A stretch of DNA of 64,000 nt from Colius striatus. Its lineage: Eukaryota > Chordata > Aves > Coliiformes > Coliidae. Positions 1-11,848 of this stretch are shown here, in pieces (within the stretch, counting starts at the first letter, position 1; the number at the start of each line of letters is the position of its first letter). Location: NCBI RefSeq assembly GCF_028858725.1, contig NC_084771.1:9886915-9950914 (forward strand). The letters are read 5' to 3'. Below the pieces are notes generated by a model, which saw only the letters and a list, made by a program, of their open reading frames with translations, did no database searches and was not told the DNA's origin. A program made the translations under genes and the position numbers.

Positions 1-9
1 GCAGTTCAG

Positions 10-486
10 GTATGTTTAAGCTGCAGACACCACGGGGGGGGGATGCTTTGTTTCTTTAAGAATCTTATTTTTCCATTAATTGTTTTGGTGTTAATGGGAA
101 CGTTTTTATTAGACTTGTTTTGTGTTTTAATAACCTTGTCAGATTTGAGAGGCAGTATCCAGGTAACGGTATGTATATGAGGAGGAAAGAACGGATGGTG
201 GTGGGTTTTTAAACATACTCTTGTACCTCTTCCAGCTGGCTGCAAGGGGGGAGAGTGTTTACCTCTCCCTTCCTTCCTCATCACCAGAATTAGACCCCAG
301 AAGGGAAGGACCGCGCTCATGCGCAAAGGCCGTCCGCGCCATCCCGAGGGAGTTGGGCCAAGTTGCCCCCAAACCCGAGGGAGAAGGGGAACGGGGTGGT
401 GAGCCCGAGCACGACCTCAGGGTTTGTAAAGCCTCTCTTTTTCTCTCTTTCCTCCCTTCCTTTCCCTTCCCCCGCCGCCCTCCCAG
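10..486 (+). other. NEXMIF: NEXMIF intron upstream of the giant exon (3' end)
   Basis: The stretch ends in a long pyrimidine tract (about 436-484) and CAG at 484-486, a good splice acceptor for the large NEXMIF exon. No coding similarity to NEXMIF is seen upstream of it, although the frame stays open back to 363. Bases 1-9 followed by GTATGT look like a splice donor, so the preceding exon could end at base 9, but nine bases cannot prove this. Otherwise only a G run near 34-41 and CpG-rich sequence are seen. Confidence 0.55.
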
Positions 487-3400
487 AACCGCACGCCCCG
501 GACGGCACTGAGAGGCCTTGCACCGCCGCCGAGGCCGCGGCCACCTTCTCAGCCTTGACGACAGCTCCCAAGGAAACCCACGGGTGCCCCCGGGCGCTGC
601 CTCCCCTGACTTCGAAGAAGCTGTGTCTGCTGAGCCCCCCGTCACCCCTGAGGCTGACGGATGTGCCCGAGCACCCCTCGGATGACTCGTCCGCCCACGC
701 CATCTCCCTCACGTCCTGCGTGACAAAGGGCATGAGCTCCTGGTCGCTGCCGGGCGACTGCGAGAAGGCTCCTTTCACCATGATGGAGCCCGGGGGCATG
801 TCGGCGTTGACGGGCGACTGCTTGATGCAGCCGAGCCGGACCTGTCTGGGCTGCTTTATTGAATCAAAGGACGGCATTGATGCAGAGCCGGGAATAAGCT
901 TGAAAGTGGGGGATATAAATAGGGATTATGACACCTGTTCGGTCTCTGATATAGGGATTCACTGCATGAGCACAGGAGAAACCATGAGATATGGGGATCA
1001 ACTGCTTTCAGACCAGCTTTTAAGCTTCCCTATGCATAAATCGAGGGCAGCAGACAAAAGAGATGCAGAAAAATCTGACAGCGATTCAGAGGACCCCACT
1101 CAGAAAAATTATTACGAGGGATTACTATTAGACAAATGCAACGGTGAGGAACCTTTACTAACAAATCCCAACCAGGAATGGGGCTATTTTGAATCTTTCA
1201 TTAGTGAAAGTAAAATTGAGCTGCTTGACCTCTGCTCCAAAAATGAGCTTTCTGTAAATCTGTTTTCCGAGGAAGACGTGGATAATTACATGTTCGATGA
1301 CGACGATTCCACCTTGGGAAGCGACGTCTGCTCCCTAAAGATTAGATACGAATCTTTCCAGGACAACGTGCGGGAGAAGACCACCACCCTACAGGAGGAC
1401 GCCCAGTTCAACTTCTTCCCCAGCGTGTTCGGCAACTGTACCAAAAGGGACAGCAGGAACACCCTGAAAAGGGGGCCTGGCAGTGCCACCGACCCTTCTC
1501 AGTTCAAATCGGAGGAAGGCATCATCTGGGGGGAGGAGGAGGAGGACGGTGAGGAAGAGGACGGTGAGGAGGAGGAGAAAGCTGCCTTAAATAAATCTTG
1601 CAACAGCACAGAGATGGTGCAGTACGTGGGCTCCAAAAGGAGCCACTTTTTGGACTCGGTGAATTCCACGGAGGACTCTGGGGAGTTCAGCGATGACAGC
1701 ACTTGCACAGAGTCCTCCTACGACGTGCTGCGGGACATCAAGGACTGCAGCCGGTACCTGGCCCGGGACCACTCCAGCTCCTTCATTCAGCAGAACTACG
1801 GGTTGCGGGCCAAGAGGAAAGTGCGATACAGTGACGATTACCTGTACGACGTGGACTCCATCGAGAACGAGAAGATCCTGGACAAGAAGGAGTGGCTCCC
1901 AGATGGCCCCAAGGAAGAGGATGATGACGAGTGGTGCCCCAAGAAACGGCGAAAAGTCTCTCGCAAGGAGCCCCCCGTTATCATCAAGTACATCATCATT
2001 AACAGGTTTAAAGGGGAGAAGCATATGCTGGTGAAGCTCAGCAAAGTGGATGCCAACGAGACAACTGTTACCCTAAATGAGGAGCTGCTCAGCAAATACA
2101 AGAAGCTGGCCCCACTGAAGGGCTTCTGGCAAGAGAGGCAGCAGAGTCGGCTGGATTTGCTCAGATCATCTCTCTACCACAAGCAGAATTTCTATCTTAA
2201 CGGCTCAGATGCTTCGTTCCTCCCTCACCCACGGAAGCGAAAATGCAAGCTAGCAAACAGGCACCGGATTCAAAGAATTAAAGCCATCGAGCAATCAGTG
2301 AACAAGCTGGGCTCTTGCTCCTCTGATCACAAGCAGCCTTGCAGCAGTAAAGAGGACACGGGCCTGAAAGGGCTGCCGGCGTTGGCCATCGCCACCCCCA
2401 GCTGTGCCAACGGGTTACACGTGCACGACATCGCGGGCATCGCCGCCGTGAAATGCAAATCGCAGGAGCGGGAGCACAAGGGGACGGAGAGGAAAGTGCT
2501 CCGCAGGATCAAATTCAAAAGTGAAGCCAGGTTGAAGTGCAAGAAGATCAAAGCTGCTACCAGTACGGCGGAGGGCTCCCCGGCGCTGGAAAACCAGGAC
2601 TCTGCAGCGCGTGTGAAGGATGAAAACGTTCCGTGCGCCTCAGACAGCTCCCATCTCCCGGAGTGCCACGAGGATAAGGTTGCTAAAAATTCTCCTTTCC
2701 TACCATCCACCTCCTCTTCAGACAAGCCTCTGCCATCTGCTAATATCACCACCAATGTACCCCTGATCCCCGGAGGGTATCTGCAGACGTTGTTAGATGC
2801 TTCTGATTTGTCGAGCAACACTGGTATCTCATACTTCTCGCAGCATCCCTCCGAGCAGCAGCAGCAGCAGCAGCAGCACCCGCTCCCCAGCATCGTCCCG
2901 GCAGACAAGCCCTTCCCGGCTCTGCAGCCGGCGCAGAGCTGCGTGCTCTCCCCTCCCTCCGAGTCAGAGCTGCAGCAGTCCCCCGGCCACTTGGAGATGG
3001 AGCAGAGCAGCTTCGGTGGCATTTGGCCATCCAGCAAAGCCGCCGGTAGCGCCCGCCAGGACTTCCCCGGCGACATGCGGGAGGCGGCCGGGCTGCCCAG
3101 CGAGTTCGGCGGCGGCGGCGCAGGAGCGGACGGCCTCCCCTCCTCTGGATACACTCAACTCAATCTGAATAGCAGCAAATTGCTCTACCAAAAAAATTAC
3201 ATGCCGGATAGCCAACAAGTGCAGTCTGATGATTCTTATCAGTCATGTCATTTTAATAATGGAGAGGGGCGCTTTCATTTCCAACGAGGTACACTAAGTA
3301 CGGATGATGGCAGGCTCATTAGTTTTGATTCAGTGGGTTCATTGTCAGTTAGTTCTAGCAATTACAGTTCTTTAAGTTTAAAGTCTTGTGAAAAGGACGG

Positions 3401-4795
3401 CGAGGATGATATTAATGATGATTTCTTGGCCCACTGCAGTCCCAAGCTAGTGATCCAGCAGAGCATAGAAGAAATCACCCCCCTGAAGGAGTCCACGGAC
3501 CTTTTAGACATTTCCAACTTCACGCCTGATAAGTTCCGCCAGTCGTCGCTTTCGGAGATGTCCCCTCCGGACACTCCCAACCTGTCCCCACAGATAGCTG
3601 GCTCTGACACCAAGCCTCTGGGCACCCTGAAGGGCTTTCAAGAGAGTCCCCAGGCCGCCCTCAACAGCTCCGAGAAGGTCAAGTGGAACTGTGGGGTTCT
3701 GCAGACCGAGGATCAGGCAGATAATGGGTTTGCTTTAAATAATCACCAGTTCCAGTTCCATATGTTCAATGATGAGGATTCTGTCAGCCTTCTCGAAAAG
3801 AGTCCATGCTTGTCAACATTTAATGAGCCATCTGGTCAAATTAGCACCAATAGCAAAGTGTCAAAATCAAAGAGGAAAAGTTCATCCAGCAAGAATGTGG
3901 GTACAAACCAAAGCTCTTCCCAGAAAGCCACCCGGAAAAAATCACCCAAAACCAACAAAGGAACTGATAAGCCGCAGGGGAAAAACTCCAGGCAGGCGCC
4001 CAAAGCTACCAGGAAAGGGAAAAACGCAGCGGGGGTCAACGGGGAGAAGGCTCCAGCCGTTAGTGGGAGAGCAGTCACCCAGCTGGGCAACGTGGCCACC
4101 GCCAGCAAGGGCCTCGCTGAGGGGGCTCAGCACTGCGGCCCAGGCAGCGTGAAGCTGGGCAAGCACAACGGGCTCTCCGGAGAGTGGGCCCTGGGCAAAG
4201 AGGGAGGCACGGGCTGGTCGGAAGCCAACCTGGGCAACGCCACCAGCCTCCTGGACGATGATCAGAGGGAGTTTGAGGAACCTTCCAACATCCTGTCCAA
4301 CATCGCCTCGGGAATGGCCGATGTCCAGAGGTTTATGATGGCCTCCATCGAGCCCTTGTGGGGGCCTGTTGGCCACAACAGCGTTCCAGACATATTCCGG
4401 TCACCGGAGTCCAACAGCCTGAAACTGAAAACTCTTAAAATCTTGGCAGGGACGTCCCAGGAGTCGAAGAAGAAGGCGAACGGCGGCTCGCCGGGGGCGG
4501 CCAAGAACCACAAGTCAAACACCAAGGGCTCAAGCAAAAACGGCAAAGCCGCAACGTGCGATCCCGGTCGCCCCAACTGCTCGAGCGGTTACACCACGGA
4601 CCTTCCCGCTCCCTTTTTTGATAAAAACTATAGTAACCTGAGCACTTTAGGCAATAACGGACCTACCCATAAAAAACTCTACCGGCATAAATCCAGTTCG
4701 AAATCGCTGAGGGATGAGAACTGTAAAATAAAGCGGACGGACCGCGAACAGCCCCACAAGGACCCCCCCGTGACAGCTGCTTTTGAGAAACTGAG
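487..4795 (+). CDS. NEXMIF: NEXMIF giant coding exon
   Basis: An uninterrupted 4.3-kb exon carries nearly all of the protein. The acceptor CCCAG at 482-486 places the first exonic base in codon position 2. The donor GAG|GTAATG is at 4795/4796; without splicing, the frame would stop at TAA 4797-4799, right after FEKLR. Mammalian NEXMIF is interrupted at the same place (after FEKLR), which supports the splice rather than the readthrough stop. Confidence 0.93.
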
Positions 4796-5881
4796 GTAAT
4801 GCTGCACCAAACTGGCTGGAATGCCCTTTAACCTCCCTCCCACCTGCTAAGCCCTGCTGTTCCTCAGTTTTTTTTTCCTTCCTGAAAGCAAAAAGTTGCA
4901 TGAAAAAAACAAAAAAAAAACATTGAGAGAAAAAAAAACAAACAAAAAAAAACAAAAAGAAAGAAAGAAAAAAAAAGACGTTCCCCTGTTACAGTTTCAG
5001 TTGGTTTTGGGGGTTGGGTTTTGGTTTGGTTGGTTGGTTCTTTTTAAAAAAAAACACATAAAAATGCATGAAAATACTTCTTACTTGCAAGCTACCTAAA
5101 AGAATGATCGATTTTCTGGCTTGGCTGGGGTTAAAAAACACTAACAAGGCTCCTCTTTTCTGCTGTTTGGCTTCTTCAGTTTGTAATTCCTTCTTTAGTA
5201 GGGGTGTAAAAACCAAACCAAACCATGATTTCATGCTGTTTTTAATGATTTTGATGAGGACTTTTCTTTTTTTCCCCTTTTTTTTTTTTTGGGAACATTT
5301 TTGTAAAAAAAAAAAACCAAAACACATAAAAAAAGAGAAAGAGGTTATGCATCCAAAAGCCAAGATCTCTGCAACTTAAAGGCTCCTTTACTTTGCAAAT
5401 GAGAACTCGTTCCTAATTGAGCTTGACGTGGCAATTTTGAGTGCTTTCTGGCCCCCTCTGCTGTTATATCTCCTAACCTGCATCATCTAAAGCTGCATCT
5501 TCTGTGCCCGCCCGCCTTTAGCCGCGTACGCTCCGTCGTGGTGACTCCAGACGAGCTAAACTTAAGATGGCATCAAATGTTTGATTTTTTTTTTCCTGCA
5601 GGGAATCAGACTCCATTCTTCTTAAAGCAGAAACGACATTTTTGGGTTTTCCTGTATTTGAAGAAGAGACTCCCTTTTCTAGAAAGACGGTCGATGGTTG
5701 TTTCTTTTTTTTTTGGGGGGGGTGTTTTTTTGCTTCTCTCCTTTTTCTTTCTCAGTTTGGGGTGTTTTGTTTTGTTTCGTTTTCCCCGTCGATTCCTTTT
5801 TTGAAACCTGCCTTGTGGTCTGTTGAAAATGTAAGTGCTGAAATGAAGAGTTTGAAATTGTGGGGAATTTCAATGATTTGA
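487..5881 (+). CDS. NEXMIF: NEXMIF (KIAA2022), neurite extension and migration factor; partial, lacks the 5' coding exon
   Basis: Two coding exons are present: 487-4795 and 5602-5881, joined at CTGAG|gtaatg ... ttcctgcag|GGAATC so that one AGG codon is split. Translation matches vertebrate NEXMIF throughout: the [29 protein letters not shown] block near the N terminus, [27 protein letters not shown]-type motifs and the C-terminal [17 protein letters not shown]. Numbering from the split codon at 486, an acidic Glu/Asp tract lies near residues 350-364, an SV40-like nuclear signal PKKRRKV at about 485-491, and a seven-Gln run at 791-797. The family is a large, mostly disordered nuclear protein of neurons; loss in humans causes X-linked intellectual disability. 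No enzymatic domain is seen. The start codon lies outside the window: the first ATG in the open frame (363) falls in the intron before the acceptor. Human NEXMIF is about 1,516 aa. The tail of the last exon is unusual and is treated separately. Confidence 0.93.
2856..2876 (+). repeat. (CAG)7 polyglutamine tract in NEXMIF
   Basis: Seven pure CAG codons follow SEQ-type sequence and precede HPLPS. As I recall the mammalian protein, it has no Gln run at this point, so the tract looks like a lineage-specific expansion. Confidence 0.85.
4796..5601 (+). other. NEXMIF: NEXMIF last intron, A/T-rich low complexity
   Basis: This 806-bp intron has GT...AG ends and a strong T-rich acceptor. It holds A-rich low-complexity sequence (about 4890-4980), G/T-rich sequence (5000-5045) and further poly-A and poly-T runs (5265-5340). 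No gene or transposable element is recognised. Confidence 0.75.
5602..5881 (+). CDS. NEXMIF: NEXMIF terminal coding exon with an atypical C-terminal tail
   Basis: Spliced in phase, the exon first encodes residues matching the conserved NEXMIF terminus (LLKAETTF ... PVFEEET, up to 5671). The mammalian protein ends about seven residues later. Here the frame instead runs another 69 codons through T- and G-rich sequence (Phe/Gly/Ser-rich) to the TGA at 5879-5881. Shifting by one base after 5671 gives Leu-Phe, then TAG at 5680-5682, then Lys-Asp, which lines up with the mammalian end (Phe-Gln-Lys-Asp). A one-base deletion, real or an assembly error, is therefore likely, and the true stop may be at 5680-5682. 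The acceptor is well supported; the end coordinate is not. Confidence 0.7.
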
Positions 5882-8404
5882 AAGCAAACCTAATCTGGTA
5901 TTCTCTGTGAAAGACTGTTTTAAAAGTCATACTGTTGTACAGTAGTTTATGCACTATTACCCACAACAACAAAAAAAGAAACAATTGTGCCAAACTATGA
6001 ACAAGTGACTGTATTGTATATATTTTTACTTCTCTATCAACATTGGGTTGTGAGTGTTTTCTGCAGCTATGCCTTTTGGTTTGACTAGAAACATTCCAGT
6101 TGTTAAGTACTAACCCACCTCCCCCACCTTTGAAAGCACCTGTAAACTCACGATGAAAAACGATAGCGTTCACTTCTACAACTTACCAAAAGTTTTATGG
6201 ACATGACTAAAAGTGTGCCAAATTTACTTACCTCATTTCATGGATTCACCTTGTGGTTTAAAGCTCATAAAGGGAAAAAAAAACAAACAAAAAAAGGAAA
6301 AAAAAGAGGAAAAAAGGGGAAAAAAAAGGGGAAGAAGTAAAAAAAACAAGAAAAAAAGGAACTTTGAAACTGATGCTGGGAAATGGTAATGTCCTCTCTT
6401 TGAAACCATGAGCAGAGGAAAAACTTAATGGTGAAATGTTGAGTCTCGTTATAGGAGAGAGTTGAAATGGTGGAGGAGTTCAGAAAACCACGGACGGTAA
6501 GTTTGCCAGGAACTCAAAAGTGTCTGCATCTAGAGACTACAGAACAGCTGCTTTTCAAGTGTCTGTTTTCTTAAAGCAAAACCTGTAGCTGAAGATCATT
6601 TGAAGTGCAAAGTTACATTGCTAACTCTTTGTATCTCAGTTTTATATATTTTATAAGAACCTGGGATTAATTCTAAAGTAGTTATAAAAAAAGACCCCAC
6701 CCACAGCTAATAACCTTGCATACATTTCTTGCCATTTCCTTTTCCTTTGGGTAGTTTCTTCAGCATTTTCGACGCAAAGCCTGTCAAAAGCGCTCTCCTG
6801 TCATAGCTTTGGTGTTTCCTAAATGTCTAACCTTGCGATGCCAATATAGTTTGAACTTTCAAAAGCAAAGTCATTAGTTTTAAATACAGCTCTGAACCTT
6901 TTCTTTGAGTCAGTTCATAAGGTAAGAAAAAACAAAACAAAACAACCCAACAACGGAGCTATTTGTGATCTCACCGATCGAGGCCGGATCATACGTGACT
7001 GGACTTTATTAAGACAGCGTTAAGCTAAATGTATTCTCAAAAGGCCTTATTTGTAACCCTACTCACCACACCCTCGCCCTCCACGACAGTAACAAACCCA
7101 ACAAATATCTCTTTTCCTTGTGCAACTGAGAGCCTGTGCATTTTGCTGCTGATGTCTTACGAAACCTTGATATGCAAGAGCCCTGCTAACTGGGAGCTAT
7201 TGGGAGCAGAGGGACATGAGGCCCGGACACATTTATGCAATAGAAAACGATGAGGAAGAGGAGCCTTAATAGCAGTTGGACAGAGCATGGTCTCAACTTG
7301 GTCATGAGTGTAGAGGTGGTATTTTGCAGGGGACAGGAATAAACTCGGGTTTCCTTACCAGCAGGGTTTCCTTCAGCCCACATGCAAGGCAGAACAGCAG
7401 AATTAAGTTAATTAAGCAAAAAAAAAAAAAAAAGCAGACTGAACACTTACAATTGAAGTGAAGCTGCAGAGTGTTGATTTAGAATCAGAATGTTTTCAGC
7501 ATTTGCAGATCTTGAGGTGTAGTTTAGGCTCAGCTCTGCAGTCCCTGAGAGAACAGCACAGTAATTGCATTGCATTTTAGTTAACAGATGAAAGAAGGAA
7601 CTCTGAAAAAAAAATAGTAATTCTGAAAAACATCCTTTAAGTTCATTTGTTGCATGAAAAAATGAAATGCTGTCATTGCCCTGGGTGAGTTGCTCCAGGT
7701 GAGAGCAGTCCCTGGGTACGCCATGGCTGGGAGTGGGGTGCAGCATCCCACTCCAGCTCTGGCTCCAGCAGAGAGACCCAGAAGATGCTCAGGATTTCTT
7801 TTGGAGACAGCTGTGCTAGGGCTCCATCCCTGGGCATTCAGCTTGCCTACAGCCACCGTGATTTCCTCTGCTGCTTCAGCAGCTGGCTTGTCTATTTGTA
7901 GGGTCAGCAGATACCACAAGCTCCGGCCATTGCTGGCGTGTTGGCATGTCCCATTTTTTTTGGCATACTGCAGGATGAGGAGCTGCCAGCTCCTTTCTTT
8001 CAGATGTTCAGGCTGCTGCTCCTAAGGAGGTGGGTCTGGTTCAGGGCTGGAGGATGCAGCACAGCCCTTCTTTTTGACCCAGAACCATCATTTGAAAGCG
8101 CATTTCGACTGGCTCGCACTGTGCTCATTATGCTTCGAATTATGAATATGGGACTCGTAGTAAAATCCCTTCTACTGAACCAGATAGCAATATTTATTGC
8201 ATTTGAGAAATGTGCAATAGGGCATGAAGATAAGGCATAAAACATATTGACTATTTTATTATATGTTGGAAATCCATGAATGCCCAGCTTGGTGTTTCGG
8301 GACAGTGATCATCACAAATACCAGCTGCCTTGTTGCTCTCTCCTTTGGTCCTTCTGTCACTTCAGTTTCACTGCTGTCTTTGGTGGTCATGCCACATCCT
8401 CCCC

Positions 8405-10380
8405 AAAAATCTCTGACCAGGGAGATATTAAAGAGCTCAGATCCCTCAGTGCAACGTTGGCCCTTCTCTCTATCTGAAACAGCGGTCTCTCTGCTGATTG
8501 ACCCCAAAATTCAGGAATTGCCTTGAGCTAACGATTTGCCACCCTTGCTTTTGTAGAATGGTTTGGGTTTCAAGGGACTTTTAAAGGTCAGTCCAACCCC
8601 CCTGCAATGAGCAGGGACACCTTCAACTTGATCAGATGGTCCATTTCTCAAGCTTGTCCCTGTCCCTCAGGCGTCAGCTGCACCACTCAGCTTGGTGACA
8701 GCTGCAGAGCTGCTGAGGGTGCACTCCATCCCACTGCCTGTGTCACTGATGAAGATATTACACAGTACTGGTCTCAAAATGGGCCCCTGAGGGACATCAC
8801 TCATCACTGATCTCCATCTGGACATTGAACTGTTGACTGCTACTCTCTGGATGCAACCAGTTCCTCATCCTTCAAACAGTCCACCCTTCAAATCCATATC
8901 TCTCCAAATTCGAAGGAAGGATATTGTGAGGGGCCATGCCAAAGGCCTTACAGAAGCCAGATAGATGAAATCTGTAGCTCTTCCTTTCTCCACTCATGCA
9001 GTCACTCCGTCATGGAAAGGCACTCAGTTAGACAGGCAGGACTTGCCCTTGATGAAGCTGTGCTGGCTGTCTTGAATCACCTCCCTGTCCTCCATGTGCC
9101 TCAGCATGGTTTCTAGGAGGATCTGCTCCATCATCTTCCCAGGCACAGAGGTGAGGCTGACAGGTCACTAGTTCCCAGTGTCCTCCTTCTACTCTCTTGA
9201 AAAATGGCTGCAACTTTTCCCATTTTCCAGCTCTGGGAACTTCACCTGCCTGCCAGGACTTTACAATGTCAAGGAGAGGGGCTTGCCCACTGCTTCAGCC
9301 AATTCCTTCCAGGACTCTCTCTGAGACGCATCTTGTTCATGTCCTGTAGACTCACTTGTGTTCAGGTTCCTCAGGTGGTCACAAACCTGATCTTCTGTAA
9401 CAGTGGGAGGGACTTTGCTCCTCCATCACTGCCTTTGGTCTGTCCACTCAAGAGGTGTGGGAAGGGAGATTGCCAGTGAAGACAGGCAAAAACACTGTCG
9501 AGCACCTCAGCCTTCTCTTTGTTGTTACCAGTGTGCTAATTGTGTTCAGCAGGGGCATAAGCTTTCTTGAAATGCTCTTCCTTTACTGGGTGACATACCT
9601 GTAGAAGCTCTTCTTTTTATTCTTTGCCTCCCTTGCCAAGTTCAGCTCCAGCTGCACGTTGGCCTTCCTGACTCCATCTCTACACAACCAGGCAGAGTCA
9701 CTATGCTCTTCCCAGGAAAGCTGGCCCTGCATCCACTGCCTGGGCAGTTCCTTCCTGCCCTTTAGGTCAACCAGGTGATCTTGACTCAGCCCTGCCATTC
9801 TTTTGCCTTCCTTTCCTGGTTTCTTACACCTAGGGATCAAGAGCTCTTGCGCTCTATGGAAAGCATCCCTACAGATCTACCAACTCTGTCCTGCTCCCTT
9901 GTCTCTGAGGGCAGTTTCCCAGGGGATCTATTGACTAACTTCTCGAGCAGCTGGAAGTTTACTTTCCTAAAATTCATCTCCACCCACCTATCACTACCTC
10001 AAGGTTTTAATGATGAAGTGATTTCCCACCTTCACTCCTTGCCAGATGAGCTCACCTTTTCCACTTCCTCTTCTTGTCACTATTGGTGAAGTTTTGGTTT
10101 TCACAGTGGGACATCAGTTCCACCCATCCCTGCACCCCCAGGGCTCCCACCTTGGCTCATCCTCTTGCCCAGCCCTCGTGCACTTCCAGCCTCCTCTTGC
10201 ATCTCCTTGTTGGGCTCTTGCCTGTTCGAGGCAACTAATCCAAGCCACGCAAAAGATGTTTGTTCTGCAGCATCCCTTACAATGTCTTTTCAGCTTTTAT
10301 CTGATTCCACTCCTGCTCTGGTGACGTGCCAGCGGGTGCCCTGTGTTGGGGATGCTGCTCTCCTGAGCCGCGCTGTGCGG
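8405..10380. repeat. Unclassified interspersed repeat, copy A, interrupted by CR1
   Basis: The flanks 8405-8553 and 9970-10380 together match a second copy at about 18955-19530, with shared blocks such as AAAGAGCTCAGATCCCTC and GTCACTATTGGTGAAGTTTTGG. In this copy the match is broken at about 8554 and resumes at about 9970, exactly where a CR1 sits. The family is unknown to me. It could be an old LTR-type element, but I see no coding capacity. Confidence 0.7.
8554..9969 (-). mobile_element. CR1 LINE, long 5'-truncated copy, nested
   Basis: The left edge reads as the antisense CR1 3' end (TAGAATGGTTTGGGTTTCAAGG). The body then shows antisense CR1 reverse-transcriptase-region sequence (for example CACAGAGGTGAGGCTGACAG and AAAAATGGCTGCAACTTTTCCC). 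The reading frame is broken, so the copy is inactive. At about 1.4 kb it is the longest CR1 in the window and lies inside another repeat. Confidence 0.85.
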
Positions 10381-11124
10381 GCACACTGCGGTTTGGGTGA
10401 CTTAGAGCCCACAGCAAAATTAGGAAGCCAAAACCATCCACTTGCAAAGAAAGGTCATAAAATTCATCCTGAAAGCAGATCAACGAGGGGCAGTTCAGCA
10501 TGAGCCCCCAGCTCTCGCTGTACCTCCCAGCTGGAGGCAGGAGCTGCCTCTGGGCAGGGGATGACGGCACTTACGCTACATGTCAGTTGCCCTGTGGCCA
10601 CTGAACCACACAGAGTGGAAACCCAGCAGTGACCTAGCAGTAGCCAGCCCACCTGCAATGGCCATAGTTTTGCTGGAGGTACTTGCATATAGAGGTTTTG
10701 TAAATAGAACAAACAAATAATCAGTGATGGGGATCCAAGTAATTGTTTTTTAAAACAAACCAACTTGCCAGGTTTACATCTTGCTTTTCTGTTTGTAAGC
10801 ATAAGAGGGTTGTGTTTTTTAAAAGAAAAACCAAAACAGCTTGAGAATAATGACTTGCAGAGCACATTTAGGCATTTGGCAAGGAGGAGGAGGTCAGCAG
10901 CAGCATGCAGGGATGTCCTTTGCTGCTGCTTTGCTGCCCTGCCCAGGCCAGGTCTGCGTGGAAGGGAAAAGCCATGGATGGCTTCAGTGGCTGCTTTGCA
11001 GAATCATTGCTGCTCAGCTTGCTCTCTGAAACAGTCAGGGTTGCTGTTGGGGTTTTTTTTTGGCATTATGGCTCAAATGAGCCACAAACCAAAAGAAAGA
11101 TGTTTGAAGCATTTTCATCCTTTA

Positions 11125-11345
11125 CCTGCTGGACCACATTCTTCTTTCCCTATGGTTCTGATCCAGCAAAGCACTTTGGTGGGAGCTCGCTCCCAGGGGC
11201 TCCTGCTCCCCAAGTGTTTTCCTGGATGGCAGACAGCTGCTGCTGGTAAGTCATGAGAAAAAAAAAATACTCCCTTGAAGTCAGTGTAAGTGAGAAGAGG
11301 ATCAGGTGCGTGGACTTCAGTTGGTGCAGGATCAGGCCCTCGGTC
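11125..11345. repeat. Possible ancient amniote repeat relic in the NEXMIF 3'UTR
   Basis: Phrases such as TCTGATCCAGCAAAGCACTT and the paired TTGAAGTCAGTG ... GGACTTCAGT ... GGATCAGGCCCTC resemble an old palindromic interspersed repeat common in turtle, crocodile and bird DNA. This is recalled from general pattern knowledge and not from a library match. Confidence 0.3.
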
Positions 11346-11820
11346 TTACTTTCTCAACTCGGTGTGTTGGACTTTGCCTATGCAGCTCCCAGGGGGTCCA
11401 GTGGAAGTTGCATGGTTCAAGCCGCTGACATCTATTTGAGAATGTGCCTCTTTTATCTCTTCAGCGTGTGGAATAATGCAAAAAAAAAAGGAAAAAAAAA
11501 AGGAAAAAAAAAGAAGAAATATATAAAATAAACAAAGTACAATGTCTGTGGTAGAAGCAAGGCTTTTCAAATCTGTTTCTCAGGTAAACAAGTGACACTA
11601 ATGACAGTGGAGTAACAGCCATCTAAGGGAATTGGGATCTAAAGCAGGAGGATGCCCTCCATCTCGCAGGATGCTTGGGTTGCCAGACACGTTTACTGAG
11701 CCTTTGAACACTTGGTGCAAAAGGAAGCAAGAAAGGAAATTGGTATTCACCACTACCCTTCACTAGATAGACAAATGTCCGTTGCAAAAGCACAAAGGGA
11801 AGACTTAAACAGAGCCTAAA

Positions 11821-11848
11821 CCACACACACACACACACATACACACAC
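11821..11848. repeat. (CA)n microsatellite
   Basis: An alternating CA run with one T interruption, directly readable in the sequence. Confidence 0.85.

Noticed and set aside
1-9. End of the preceding NEXMIF exon (CAG|GTATGT)
   Set aside because: A perfect donor consensus, but nine bases cannot establish coding identity, and chance matches at this level are common.
2327-3154. 275-codon minus-strand ORF
   Set aside because: It is a shadow of the NEXMIF coding exon, and its Cys run is the antisense of the CAG tract.
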